Source: Fremontodendron californicum (lineage: Eukaryota > Streptophyta > Magnoliopsida > Malvales > Malvaceae). From it: a stretch of DNA of 64,000 bases. Positions 1 through 12,389 of this stretch are shown here, one piece after another (the stretch's first letter is position 1; each line of letters starts with the position of its first letter). The position numbers and the translations under genes were made by a program. Below the pieces are notes generated by a model. It ran no database searches. It worked only from the letters and a program-made list of their open reading frames with translations, and was not told where the DNA came from. The stretch covers positions 6,253,501 through 6,317,500 of the forward strand of contig JAULJL010000048.1 of assembly GCA_030761205.1 (NCBI GenBank), written 5' to 3'.

Positions 1-559
1 GCTATGTTTCTCCAACTCTTCATTTTTCTTGAAGTACTCGTGTTCGACACCCATGTCCAACGCATATTCGGATATTCGGATATGAGTATGAGGATATGAT
101 CCTTCAAGGACGCTCCAAATACATGGAAAAACTTAGAATAAATCAAACATACCCGTGTCGAACACATACCCGTGTCCGACACTCACACCCGAGTCCGAAT
201 AACATAGTGGACTAGTACACTTCCATTATTTTCTTATTCCTTTTTGGTTTGAAATTGATTATGGTTTATAATCTTTCATTTTTCCTACTTAAAATGCTTT
301 CGCAGCTCGCGTATCAGGTAGGAAATTGAATATCATGAATGATTTCGATTCTTCTTCAATGGAAGATGGTAGTAACACAGCCAATCATCTGAAACAGATA
401 AAGGATTGGCTCTTTTTACATTCACAATACTTGAACTTCTTCACAATTTTACTTCTTGCTTCGGTAATATCAGGAACTTTTTCTTTTTTATTTTCTTCAC
501 AATTTTAGTTGTACCTTTGATTTTCTAACTTTGATCAATGGTATGAAAGAGTAGTTATC
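1..559. other. Unassigned left flank
   Basis: No gene can be supported here. Positions 30-210 hold several copies of a GTGTCCGACAC / GTGTCGAACAC type motif, a dispersed repeat common in plant flanking DNA. A 60-codon open frame at 326-508 ends in a hydrophobic stretch but matches nothing I recognise and has no convincing gene context, so it is not called. Confidence 0.4.
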
Positions 560-567
560 ATCGTATA

Positions 568-1121
568 TAGGGATGGCAATGGAGCGGGGCGGGGGCGGAT
601 TTTGCAGTATCCGCCCCTGTCCCGCCATAGTACTGCTCTTCCCCGCCCCCCGTTCCGCCATGGATGTTGAAATTTCAATACCACTACCACCTCCATGGAT
701 GTCGGTTACATCTATAACCGCCCCGCCCCATTTGATATTTATTAATTATTTTTATTTTTTTAAATAATAAAGCATTTTAAAAAATTTTAAATAAATTAAA
801 TATAAATTAAATATAAACATGTTTCTAATATAGGAAGAGAAAAAAATAAAGTATTAAGTTTAAGTTTTTAAAAATAAAAAGTTTAATTATATTATTTTAT
901 TATTCATTTAAAAGCTAAATATGTAAGGGTAAAATTGTAATTTCAGTATTCGGGGCTGGACGGTGCGGAGCAGGCAATTACCACAACTGCTCCATCTCCG
1001 CCTTTCAAACAAAAAAAATCGCACCGCCCCGCTCCGCCTCCATTGTTCAAAAAAAAAAACCTCTCTATTCGGATCGGATCGGTTCGAAATCCATCGGTCG
1101 GATCGAGTTTTGCCATCCCTA
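568..1121. mobile_element. hAT-like MITE with perfect 8-bp target duplication
   Basis: A 554-bp element begins TAGGGATGGCAA and ends with the inverted copy TTGCCATCCCTA. It is flanked on both sides by the same 8 bases, ATCGTATA (560-567 and 1122-1129). Terminal inverted repeats plus an 8-bp duplication are the signature of hAT-superfamily insertions. The ends are strikingly GC-rich (runs of CGGGGCGGGGGCGG type) while the middle is AT-rich. There is no coding capacity, so it is non-autonomous. The perfect duplication suggests a fairly young insertion. Confidence 0.9.
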
Positions 1122-1129
1122 ATCGTATA

Positions 1130-2876
1130 GTAATTTGTCTAAATTGGCTGGAGTGAAAATATCTGCTTCTTGAGTGAAAGGTGGTTTTACGAATGATGCT
1201 ATCCCAGAAAAAGCTTTTGCTCGTTTGGGTAAATAATTAGTGATATTAGCCCAAACCTGAAAAAATCCGAACCTGAATTGGTCTGAGCTCGAAATGACCT
1301 GAACCTAAAAAAATTGAGCCTAAAAAATCCAAACCCAAAAAAACCAAAACCCGAGATCGACCTGAACCTGAACCCAAATTTAATACAAAAATAAGAATGA
1401 TCAAATTGTAATTAAATAATTTTTTATAAAGCAAAAACTTTAATTATCAATTTTATTCTAATATCAATTTTATTAATTTAATTAAAAATTAATATAATTT
1501 ATATATATGATGAAATAATAATTTTATCAAAATTAAATTATGTTTTGTACTTTCAAGTTTAACGTCTCATATGTCGACGAATTCATCATCTAAACATTCT
1601 AAACTCTGAAGATTTTAGAGATGTGAAAAGAAATTTGACATAAAATTTATCTATGTTATTTTATTTGCATGATAAATTTTTTTGTTAGGCTTTTTATTAC
1701 TTTATGAAATTGTATCTTCAAGATAACGTTTCCCAAAATTCATTTGCATCATAATGGAAAAACTATTATCTTAAAAAAAGCTTCTTAAAAGTGTCTTGTC
1801 TACAACTTTTTTGTACTTCTTCTTTATTATTCATACTTGATTGCATTAGTTCGAAAACCCCAATATACAACACCACTATGTTGTGCATTGGTCATATATA
1901 TTCACTTTCATATAAATATATAATTCTATGTACTAATTTACCAAATCAGGAATATGTCTTTTATATTTTGATCATCCATTCTTAAGCAATATTTAAAATA
2001 ATTAACTTGCTTTAGTCAATGGTGAAAAACAACCTAAGTTTGATTATTCTTATTATATATGTTGTCTTGATTTAATTTAGTATTACTGATTATGACTTTG
2101 CTATTTACTATAAAATGCAATATTCGCTGTTTTATGTGTTTGATTTTGTTGTATGAGCTTTGTTTTCATATAAATTTTGATTATGAGACAAATTAATTAT
2201 GTTTTACAATGATTTTAATTGGAAATTATTTAGTGTGATAATTTAACTATCATTTATTGTGTCTTACTTCTAAATTTTATCAGTTTTTAATGAACTCTAA
2301 TTATTAGAATAATAAATTTACAATGAAATGATAATTGATATTTTCAGAAAAAACTTATTAAAAAATGAATTCTTTAAAGAATCAAAAGTATAAAACTTAT
2401 CTATTACATGTTAATTAAAAATAAATAAATAATTATAAATCATATATATATAATGTTATAATAAGATGTCATTCTTTCATCCCATTCACTAATCTAACAC
2501 TATTAAAAAATATATAGAAATACTTATATACTAAATTATTAAAAGGTCGACTCCAAAAATTTATAGGCAAATTTTTTCATATCAAGTTATTAAAAGTCAA
2601 TAATAAAAGATTCATTAAAAAAAATTTTGGATAAGAATATTCATTAAAAATTTAACCTCGCATACGTGTTCAGTATTTCAAGAGATTTTTTTTTCGTTCA
2701 ATATTCCAAGAGAATTTTTTCTTTTTTAAAAATTTAAATCTATACATTAATTATTTATATACTTATTTTAATGTTAGATTCTTGGTTGGCTGCTTTTTTA
2801 TTTTTGCACGGACATGGTAGGAAGTAAATTGAAATAATTGATTTTTAGTAGAAAAGAGTATTTTATTGTTATTACT
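1130..2876. other. AT-rich intergenic DNA with a GAACCTGAACC-type degenerate repeat
   Basis: No gene is seen. Positions 1250-1380 contain repeated AACCTGAACC / AACCCAAA motifs, resembling the termini of another MITE-like repeat, but I could not find paired ends. The rest is AT-rich sequence without a supportable feature. Confidence 0.4.
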
Positions 2877-3173
2877 TAGACCTATTCAAGGGCTGGACTA
2901 CCCGTCCGATCTGATAGGTATGGCTTAGGTAAAGATTTTTTATAATTCGAGTCGGTCCGGCCTGAATTACTATTCATTAAATAAAAATATTTTTGTATTT
3001 AAATTTAAATTTAATTATAAAATATAAAAATATTAATATTAATATAAAAATAACATTTAATATTTTGTAAACAGTAAAATAGACTTTCGGACAGGCTCGA
3101 GCTCGACTGGACCCAAGCTTGGGTAAGAAAATAAAAAAAATTTGGGCCGCGGCCCGGCCCATGAACAAGTCTA
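2877..3173. mobile_element. MITE-like element with imperfect terminal inverted repeats
   Basis: The left end TAGACCTATTCAAGGGC and the reverse complement of the right end (TAGACTTGTTCATGGGC) match at all but a few positions. The interior is AT-rich with GC-rich subterminal regions (CCCGTCCGATCTG on the left, GGGCCGCGGCCCGGCC on the right). It is 297 bp long and non-coding. I could not define a convincing target duplication: TTATTACT on the left against CTATTATC on the right is only approximate. The superfamily is therefore left open, with hAT most likely from the terminal sequence. Confidence 0.65.
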
Positions 3174-3282
3174 CTATTATCTATAATGGTAATTTTTCGA
3201 TTTGGGTTACGATCTTTAGTTGCTATATAGGGCTTTTAAATGTTAAAACTTTTTTTTTTTGAAACAAGAGGAATATTTTTCA

Positions 3283-6200
3283 TTAATCCGCAAAGGTACA
3301 ATCAGTTTGGATTACATTTGCTAACATATCAGGAAAATCTTCAATCCAAATTACATCCTCCAGGATCTGTGTACCTAATTTTGCAAGCAAATGGGAAGCT
3401 TCATTACCCGACCGCAATTTGTGGCTTGGAATACAGGAGTGGAACATCTTCATCTTTGCTCGAGCTTCATCAATGATTGGGCCAATGAGTGAGAGGTCCA
3501 CCTCTGTCATCTTAATCTGCTTAATTACGTTCAATGCATTACCTTATAGGATTACTCTTGTGAACCCAAGGTCATAGGCAAATTCTAATGCTCGTACTGC
3601 TGCACATGCTTCTATCAGACAGGGATTAGTTACTCCAGGTATGTTGGCAGCACAGGCAGCCAACACAGCTCCATCAAAGTTCAGTTTGAACTCACCATTT
3701 TCAGGTGGAGTTCATTTTTGTTTGTGAGTAACTTGCTGGTGTTGTGGACTTTGGGCTGCATTGTATTCAGCAATATATTTCTTGATGAAGCATTCGGTTT
3801 CTTGAATACTCAATCTCCTCTCGCAATGAAGTTCTCCGTTCCTACCTCCCTAGATGGTCCATACCGTGATCATGAATGCTTGCCATTTCTGCTAATTTGT
3901 GTTTTGACATATCTGCTTGAGCCAATTTGAAGGATCTAGATTATTAATACCAGTTGTATTCCACAAAAAACCAATTTGTTCCCATACTCTGCTAATACAT
4001 GGACAGTCTCGAATCGCATGAATCACTGACTCATCAGCCTCCCCATATCTAAAGCAAGTTTTATTAACTCCTAGTCTCCTTCTTCCTAAGTTTACCATCA
4101 CTAGTATGCCATTATGACAGATTCTCCATAGCAGAACTTTCACTTTGTTCGGTACTTCTCCCTTCCATATTTTCGTCCAAACCTCCTTACACACATCCGC
4201 AGCTCCTACTTCAGCATCATTGACCGTCCCTTGATCCTCATTAGTGAGTACTCTATATCCACTCTTTACGGTATACATTCCACTGCTTTCATAGTGCCAT
4301 ACCAGTACATCCGGGTGTCCAAATTTACTGATTGGTAGGCTGAGAATCGCCTCTATTTCTTAACTGGAGAATAATTGTGATAATAGCCCTATGTTCCACT
4401 ACTTTGTGTCCTGATCAATTAGCACTATGACTAAGCTATCCTCCTCTATTTGGCCTCATGCAGATTGGACCATAAACGAGTCTGTTTTTGGGAGCCAATT
4501 ATCCTTCCAAATACGAGTATGATGTCCATTACCTATCCTCCAACGCACACCTTTCTCTATTAGATCACGAGCCCCCCAAATACTGCGCCAAGTTAGAGAA
4601 GGATTATTTCCCAGCCTTGCATCTAAGAAAGAGCCATGTGGAAAATATTTGGCTTTAAGCACTCGGTAAGCCAAAGTATTTGTTTCTCTTAGTAGCCTCA
4701 ATTCTTGCTTAGCTAGAAGTGCTTTGTTAAATTTTACCATGTCAAGAAATCCCATGCCTCTCCTAAACTTGGACTTACACATATCAAACCATTTCAGCCA
4801 GTGAATGCCTTGCTTTCCTTTGTCATGCTTCCACCAATAAGTGCTTATTATAGAGTTAAATTCTCTACATAAAGACTTAGGTAACATAAACACATTTATA
4901 GCATAGGAAGGGATTGCTTGTAGTACTGACTTTATAAAAATCTCTCGTCCCCCTTGCGAAAGGTATTTGTGATTCCATCCTCGTAGCTTTGTTTTAATTC
5001 TCTCCTTTAGTTCCCTAAAAGCCCATCTTCTGCCTCTCCCAACCATAGTAGGTAAGCCAAGGTCTTTTTCTGTATTTGTGGTGGCTTGAATCTCAAACTT
5101 TCTCTTGATTTCATCCTTTGCAGTCGCAGTAGTATTACTGCTAAAAAAAAGAGCCGACTTGTCAAAGTTTATCATCTGACCGGAGCCTTCTTCATATTGC
5201 ATTAGCAAACACCTCATCTTTTCGCTTTCGCTTCTATTTGCCTTGGCAAAAAGCAAGCTGTCATCCACAAAAAAGAGATGAGTGACCCTCGGTCCATATC
5301 GACTAGCCCGTACTCCTTGTAGCCAACCCTCAGTCTGGGCTTTTTTGAGCATAGCAGATAAAACTTCGCTACAAAATCAAAAATAAATATGGATATAATG
5401 GATCTCCTTGGTGTAATCCTCTCCCTAGGCAAAATTTGTTAGTAATACATCCATTGATAATAATTGAATATGATACATAAGTAACACATCTCATGATAAT
5501 ATCAATCCATCTATTATGATATCCTAGTTTCTCCATCATTGCTCTCAAGAAATTCCATTCCACCCTATCATATGCTTTGCTCATATCAAGTTTAAGAGCA
5601 AAATAACCCTCACTACCTGCTTTTCTGTGTTTCAAAGACTGTAAGAGTTCATAAGCTACCAAGATGTTATCTGTTATCAACCTACCTAGGACAAATGCAC
5701 TCTGCGCCTTACTAATGCAAAATGGAAGAACATGTTTAAACCTATTAACCAAGACTTTGGCAATGATTTTGTAGAGAACATTACTAAGGCTAATAGGCCT
5801 AAACTGTTTGATATTTTTTGGTTCATTAGTCTTAGGAATTAGGATCACATGGGTATGGTTAATGGCAGATATGTGTTGGCCATCATTCAAAAAAGCAAGG
5901 CAGAACTTAATAACATTATTGCCAATAACATGCCAAAAATTTTTATAGAATAGAGCAGCCATACCATCAGGTCTTGGTGCTTTGGTGACGTGCATTTGTT
6001 TTATAGCAGCTAGAATCTCCTCAGCTTTGAAGTCCGATAGCAGTTTGTTATTCATCTCATCAGTTACCCGAGTTTCAACTGCCTCAAAAATTTCTTCAAA
6101 ATTACTGGATCCTTGGGATTGAAAAAGGTTTCTAAAATAGTCAATAACAATTCCTTGTATGTCTCCTTCATCTACACACCAAGTTCCTGTTTCATCTTCC

Positions 6201-7251
6201 AATCCTTTAATGGCATTCTTGCGTTTCTTTTGAATAGCCATTGAATGAAAGAAAGCAGTGTTTCTATCTCCTTCTCTAAGCCAATTGACTCGAGATCTTT
6301 GTGCCCAAAACATTTCCTCCTTTTCCATCAAAGAATTAACATCATCCCTAGTTTGCTTTTCCATATCCAGAGTACTAGTATTCGGTTAGACCATTTTGAG
6401 GCTATGCAGTTCATTCATGAGTGTGTCAATCTGGTGTTTCAGATTTTGGAAGAGGCCTTTATGCCACTGTTGTAGTTGCTATCCAATTTCTCCAAAATAT
6501 GACTATTTTCTCTATCATGCCAAGCCTTTGTAATTTCCACCTCACATTCTCATTCTTTCACCTACATGGATTCAAACAAAAACCGTTTAGCCCTTCCCTT
6601 GCTTTGTCTCATTACTTGTTTGCCAATAGTATTCACTAAAATTACAGAGTGGTCAAAGATTGAGGCTGTGAGATAGTACACTCCATAGAGAGGAAATAAA
6701 TCCCACCGATTCTTATCAGCAAATCCTCTATCAAGCCTTTCTCGAACATTATTGTCTTTATTTCTGCCACGTTCCCATGTGTGCCAAGGGCCAACAAAGC
6801 CGAGATCTTCAAGCTCACTGTCATCTTAGGCAGACCTAAATGCTTCCATCTGTTCTTCCCTCCTTGAACAACCTCCTGCCTTTTCATGAGACCACATAAT
6901 TTCATTAAAATCCCCTACACATAGCCATGTTTTTTGTGACCTTGACGCCAAGCTTCTAAGAAATGCCCACGACTCCCCTCTCCATTGTGTATTTGGTTCA
7001 CCGTAAAATCCCGTCAGCCTCCATTCTTCCTTGCCTATTCCTTCTTCTATTTCTATATCTATGCGATTCTTAGAGAAACTAAAAAGCTTAAATTTATCCT
7101 TCCGCATCATAGCTAGCCCTCTACTACTACCATTTGCACTAACACCAAAACAATTGTGCATTCCACATTTTCTTTTTATTCTGTCTAACTTCTTTTCATG
7201 TAGTTTAGTTTCACTCAAAACTGCTACATGGGGGTCTTCTTTCTTTAGCAA
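3283..7251 (-). pseudogene. LINE ORF2 remnant: endonuclease, reverse transcriptase, zf-RVT, RNase H-like
   Basis: The order on the minus strand is as follows. An exonuclease-endonuclease-phosphatase domain lies at 7251-6826 (VLSETKLHEKK, CVGDFNEIMW). Reverse transcriptase lies at 6364-5369 (DGMAALFYKNFW, FRPISLSNVLYKIIAKVL, LKLDMSKAYDRVEW) and continues at 5352-4456 with the catalytic FVDD. A zf-RVT segment is at 4278-3892 (VKSGYRVL, VPNKVKVLLWRICHNG). A C-terminal RNase H-like piece is at 3534-3283. The pieces sit in different frames separated by stops, so the polyprotein cannot be made. Its ancestral role is target-primed reverse transcription. Confidence 0.85.
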
Positions 7252-8108
7252 ATGCCAAAGAGCTCAAACTGACCGCGGGTTCCCAGGCCCCTGCAGTTCC
7301 ATGCTAGGCACTTCATTGTGCTTGGTGGGACTGGTAACCATTCTCCGCCATTTCAGTCAACTCTTCATCAATCCTCTCGATAGTCTCCTTGATTTTCTTT
7401 CCTTAACTTCAATTTCCTTATAGTCCATATGCAGTTAAGCAACATCAGCTATACTTTTACCCAGATTTGTGTTTTGTTCTTGTTGACAATCAATTGTTAT
7501 TCTTGCCTTCTTCTTCCACTTCATTTTGCCTCTTTTTACTTACACTTTATCATCTGCCACCCCAGCTGCTGTATCCCATATAATATTATATCTTCCTTTT
7601 CCTGTTTTCTTTCACTTGCATTCGTTCTTGCTTCATGGCCCACACTATCTTGTGTGTTATTGTATGTCCTTGGTTGACTATCCGCAAGATTCTCCTGCTG
7701 TCTAACGGATGCACCAGTTGAATTTTCCATATTTTTCCTAGTAAATCTGTCATTAACTGCATTCATTACACCATCCTGATTCTGAGCCATTACGTTTCTT
7801 TTAGCACTTTTAGCCATCTGTTTAGCATCCTTCTTTCGTTGTACTGATCCAGTCCCCATATTTACTCCTTGAGTTGTGCTCCTTTCCATATCCAATTTCC
7901 TTCATGTTGCATTGGCAGGATCATCCCCATGTTGGTGCTTTGATCTGGTGCCGTCTCCAGTCAGCTCTCCATTTAGTCACTGCCTCACCAGTATCTTTAA
8001 ATCTGGGTTAGTCTCTGAATTAGGTTTCCTGGTTATTCTTGGGGGCATCATAGGTCCTCTTTTGAGAAGCGAAGCTCTTAGCCATTCTCCGTATTGCTGA
8101 GTTCTTTC

Positions 8109-8490
8109 TTATGTATCCTCTCTTGTCATATTTTCATCACATTCCATATCACTATGACCTAGCAATCCACAGCTGTAACAGAATGTAGATAATCTTTCAT
8201 ATTTTAGCTTTCCACAGACTATTCCTTGCCCAGTAGGAGAGTGGTTTTGTAACATCAATTTCCACTCTAATACGAAAAAATCTTCCCCATCCCATTTGAT
8301 TTGATCGAGTATCAACTCCTGTGACCATCCCAATTGTCCCCCCTATTTTTTCTGCTGCACCTTGATTCATCCACTTCAGAGGCAAGCCGTAGATCTTCGC
8401 CCAAAATGCTGATCACTTAAAAACATAGTCGACAGATCTCAGATTTCCATCATAGTCTTGGAAAAGAATCAAGTTTTTATCAACGACCAT
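8109..8490 (-). pseudogene. LINE ORF1 remnant (DUF4283-like plus CCHC knuckle)
   Basis: Reading from an ATG at about 8490 on the minus strand, the frame encodes a short DUF4283-like stretch, is stopped, and resumes in a segment containing FWAKIYGLPLKWMN, typical of plant LINE ORF1 proteins. It then shifts frame into a segment ending in a zinc knuckle FCYSCGLLGHSDMEC (C-x2-C-x4-H-x4-C). In L1 elements this protein binds the element RNA. At least one stop and one frameshift are present. ORF1 sequence probably continues toward 7300, but I could not follow it with confidence. Confidence 0.65.
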
Positions 8491-9223
8491 GGTGCTCCTT
8501 CCAAAACCCTTTGTTTATCTTTTTTTTTTTTTTGTTCCAAACTTGAATAGAAACAGATTGGATTCCAAGAAACCACATGCATTTCTTTCATGAGTTTCCA
8601 CACCACTTTAAGGGTATTGACCATTACATCACTGTTAAAAGGCCGATTAGTTAAATCCTTTTTCTTGGTTGAGTGAGAGAGAGTTTAATTTTAAATGTTA
8701 TAATGAAGAAATGAGTATTTATAGGCTTGGTAGATATTCTAGGGGAATGATAAATATTAGGAAATCTAATACATATAAAGTAATACATAATTATTTTTTC
8801 TTTTCGAAAAGGAAATTTAATACATAATTAATTACATACTTAAAAATCTTTATTTTAGGTGGAGTGCTTTGGATGTTTTATTATGTTTGTTTATTTTGAG
8901 AGTGTATTTAAAAATTTAGAGGTATTTTTATATATTTTATTTAACAAATTAAATTAGAATGTTGCTAAATATCAATAATTTATTTATTTATAATTAAAAT
9001 GAACAAGATTTATAAAAATTTAATAATTATTAAATTAATATGTAAAACATTCTATATAAAAATTTTAAAATGGGTAGCCCTTAATTGCTTTTTGAGATGG
9101 TGGGATTATTTTTTTATTACATGAGATTATTACGGGCTTTTTATCCAAATATTATTATTTTTTTAATTTCTCAAATTACTGATCATTAGGTTTTATTTAC
9201 CGAAATCGCGGTTTTAGATATAG

Positions 9224-9258
9224 TTTGGAAACCGCCATCAGTGATGGCGGTTTCCAAA
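9224..9258. repeat. Perfect 17-bp inverted repeat (hairpin)
   Basis: The arms 9224-9240 (TTTGGAAACCGCCATCA) and 9242-9258 are exact reverse complements around one central base. The 35-bp palindrome lies in otherwise AT-rich sequence. Confidence 0.8.
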
Positions 9259-9352
9259 CACAAAGAAATATATATTTAAAAAAAAAAACACATGGAGAAG
9301 GGGGGCAACTTCTCAATATAAATTTTGTATTTTTTTTATATTTAGGAGAAAC

Positions 9353-9371
9353 CGCCCTCACTGAGGGCGGC
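9353..9371. repeat. Perfect 9-bp inverted repeat related to the 9224 hairpin
   Basis: CCGCCCTCA and TGAGGGCGG flank one base. Like the palindrome about 100 bp upstream it is preceded by GAAA and built on CCGCC. It is followed by CTGGGCGGCTT, a further partial copy. Confidence 0.65.
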
Positions 9372-9437
9372 TGGGCGGCTTCCCGTTATATTTTTTATTT
9401 TTAAAAAGAATTGAAATATAACGGTCAAGTGACCTTT

Positions 9438-9780
9438 GTTCACATGTAATTGCTGCTTGAGCACATGTCCATATTGATTGCATGCAATATATGAACAATG
9501 TCTACAGGCTGGACACTATATTTAATGTTTATCAGCATGAGTTGAACAAATTGGAATTGAAACTTATTGGCCTCAATATAATGGTCCAGAAGTGTATACC
9601 AGTCCAGAAATACGAAGAGGTCCACATGGTTGGCCAAAATCAACTAGTATTCGTAATGAAATGGGACTCCAGAAGAAAGGTCAATCAAAGCATTGTGGAT
9701 TATGCAGGAATGAAGGTCATAGTTGTCGAAAATGTCCTTATCAATCTGGAACATCGGGGCAGAGTTCGTATCAACAATAA
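9438..9780 (+). pseudogene. MULE (MuDR-type) transposase C-terminal remnant
   Basis: From 9438 one frame reads CSHVIAA, an in-frame TGA, then HIDCMQYMNNVYRL, typical of the SWIM zinc finger at the end of plant Mutator-like transposases. A frameshift leads into WPQYNGPEVYTSPEIRR and GWPKSTSIRNEMG, then a knuckle CGLCRNEGHSCRKC (C-x2-C-x4-H-x4-C) and a stop at 9778-9780. The order SWIM finger, G-x-PKSTRIRNEM motif, zinc knuckle matches the family's C terminus. The upstream catalytic part was not found, so this is a fragment. No terminal inverted repeats were identified. Confidence 0.75.
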
Positions 9781-10892
9781 TACCGTTATACAGGCAGTTA
9801 TTGAATACAAATAGTTAAAATATATATATAAATTGTATACATACAGTTAAAAAATGCAAAAATTGTATAAACAAATTTTATATTAACAAAATTATATATA
9901 CAAATTATATAATTTTTAAACTTTTGTAAATTTTTTTTTTATAATTTTTTTATTTAAATTTTATTATATTTTTATATTTTAAATTATATAATTTTTATTT
10001 TTATTTTTTATTTTGTTATTTAATTTATTTTTTTAAAAATAAAAGGTAATGGTTGTAGACACCTAATTTTGTCTGGACCACTAAATCAGGTATGTTTTCT
10101 TCCTAAATTGATGTTTCAGAATGCAAAAAGGCTTTTCTCATCCTGCAGGTGGTACTCCGAGACTTAGTCTAAGAAGGCAAGCATAAAAAGTCAAAATTGA
10201 AAAAGTCAACCACAAAAAAGTCAACCTCGAAAAGTCAAATACTAAAAAGTCAACTCACTTCAAAATCAATATTTGAAGTTCAATTGAAAAATGGTGAAAG
10301 AATTTTGATAATCCGAGATCTACAATGAAAGATATGGAGTTCGGAAGTTGGGTTACGAAGATTCAGTAGAAAGAAAACCCTAGTTCAGAAAATTTGGGAA
10401 ATAGTGCTTAAACGATCAAATTGGTCAAAATTGAAGGTTCCAAATGAAAGATAAGCACTGACTATGGGTAATAGAGAGGCTACTTGGAAGAAAAACTGAA
10501 GGAAAGTCAATTCGGAAGAAAACCGAGAATTAGGTTTTTGGTGGATTTTGGTGAAATTGGGGAAAATTACAGAAATGACCTGATTCGGTAAGACTAAAGC
10601 CCCTAATTGATGAGGAGTGAGTAAACAAGGATAGCTCAAGGCTCAGTTTGAAGAAAATCCGAGAAAAGAGCCGATTGGAGGAAAAACGAAAAAAGAGAAA
10701 ATTTTCGATAGTGAGAAAAAGGAAAAATCAAATCAGAAGGGAATTTTATCGTAAAAATTGGGTTTTTTTAGACCAACTCCAATTCAATATATGACAAAGG
10801 CCCAGGAAAAGAAAATCTGAAAATCGAACTTTTTTTTAGCAAAATCGAGCTTCGGAGGCAAAAGGGGAAAATTGGAAAATTTGGGAAAAATA

Positions 10893-11525
10893 GCAAATGA
10901 GCTCCAAAAATTCTAAAAATTTTCAAATCTCATTCTTAAATAATTTTGAAAAGATTAGCAAAAGAAAATCTAGTTTCGGAGTTCGTTTGCAAAATGGCCA
11001 AATCCCGGGCCTACTATACAGAACTTCCAAAAGATAAATCTCAAAAAAATAGTAAATGAGTTCCAAAAATTCTGAAAATTTGCAGATCTTATTCTTAAAT
11101 TATTTGGAAGATATTGGCGAAAGAAAATCTGGATTGGGAGTTCGTTTGCAAAACAAAAAAAATTCGGGCTCACTATGCAGAAATTCAAGCAGATAAATCC
11201 CGAAAAAATAGCAAATGAGCTCCAAAAATTATGAAAACTTCCAGATCACACTTTTAATTTATTTGGATGAGATTGGTGAAGAAAAATATGGATTTGGAGC
11301 TCGTTTAAAAATGATAAAAGTTCGGTTACACAAAAGGGCAATTTTGGAAGAAAAAATTAAAAAAATAGCAAATGGGCTCGAATTTTTTTGAAAAATTTCA
11401 GAATTCAATTTTTATTATTTCAGAAGTATTGAAAAAAGAAAATTTGAATTTGGAGTTCATTTTCTATTTATTTAGGTTCGGCGGTCAAAAAGGTCATTTT
11501 ACCGAAGAAACCGAAAATGGTCTTT
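10893..11525 (+). repeat. Four-copy degenerate tandem repeat, period about 158 bp
   Basis: Units start at 10893, 11052, 11211 and 11368 (spacing 159, 159, 157), each opening with GCAAATGAGCTCCAAAAATT or a close variant. Each carries a GGAGTTCGTTT-like block about 90 bp in. The copies have diverged substantially. A partial fifth unit may precede 10893. The array lies inside the putative long LTR. Confidence 0.75.
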
Positions 11526-12389
11526 TTTGCAATGGAGATTGGGCTGAATTTTAAGAGGGCAATCAGCTAAGCCCATGATAGAAAGTAATTTTGCTGAGCC
11601 ATTTCATCTAAAGGCCAAGAGTGAATAAGAAGGTAGTTATTTGTTTTATCAAGCCTTAGAATTTGCAACACATGGACCAATGGATGGAGATGGATGATGT
11701 CATATTTATGAAATCATCTTCATGACATCATATATTAGGGGTTGATTATTCCAATCTAATGGTGAAAATTTTATATAGAAGGCATCTTGGATTAAAGGCC
11801 ATTGGATCAAAATTGGTTAAGAAAATGACAACTTTCCTACACCACTATACTACCATTTGGCCAAGGCATATTGGGAGGGGGAAATTCAGATTTTTGCTGG
11901 AGCTTTAGGGGCTGATTGAAGGCAGTAGCTAAGGAAAAAAAAGAGAAAAAAAAAAAGGAAAAAGAGAGGAGAAAAATGGAGAAGAAAAAAAAATGTTTGG
12001 CTTGCTACTTCTTGATTGGGAAAGCTAGAGCAAGGTAGCTATGTTCTTTCATGGTTTTCTCATACTTTGTTGACATGATTTTGATATTTTTTTGGTCATT
12101 TTATTCTCTTTTATGAAAGAAACTTGTTTTTTAGAATAAGTTCTAAGGAGTTTCTACTTTTAAAAAAAAAAAAAAAGAAATCAATAAAACAAGTTTTTCT
12201 CTATTTTTCATCATGGTCGATAAATCACTTTTTTTAAATGATTTTGTGTTTGATCTTGTTTATGTGATTTGTTGTGGTAGGTTAGCTTACTTGTGATAGA
12301 TTAGCTTGATTGTGGTAGGTTAGCTCTAGACCATGCCATGTGTTTGTGAAAATATCTAGCTATATTCATGCATTTACATTATGATTGCT

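Larger units (their letters stand above)
3246..8688 (-). mobile_element. L1-type LINE, near full length, decayed
   Basis: A 5.4-kb non-LTR retrotransposon lies on the minus strand. Read in its own direction it has an ORF1 region with an N-terminal DUF4283-like stretch and a CCHC knuckle, then an ORF2 region with endonuclease, reverse transcriptase, zf-RVT and RNase H-like parts, and ends in a poly(A), seen as a T run at 3250-3260. A 12-bp duplication TTTTAAATGTTA occurs at 3234-3245 and 8689-8700, exactly outside the two ends. Many stop codons and frameshifts break both ORFs, so it is inactive. Confidence 0.85.
8701..9437. other. AT-rich spacer with two GC-rich hairpins
   Basis: No gene is seen. 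The stretch is AT-rich except for two strong inverted repeats listed separately (9224-9258 and 9353-9371), both built on the core AACCGCC. Confidence 0.5.

Noticed and set aside
326..508. 60-codon frame with a hydrophobic C terminus
   Set aside because: No homology I recognise, no promoter or splice context, and length is within chance for AT-rich DNA.
3234..3245. Chance origin of the LINE duplication because it is AT-rich
   Set aside because: Considered, but both copies lie exactly at the independently defined element ends, so it is kept as a target duplication.
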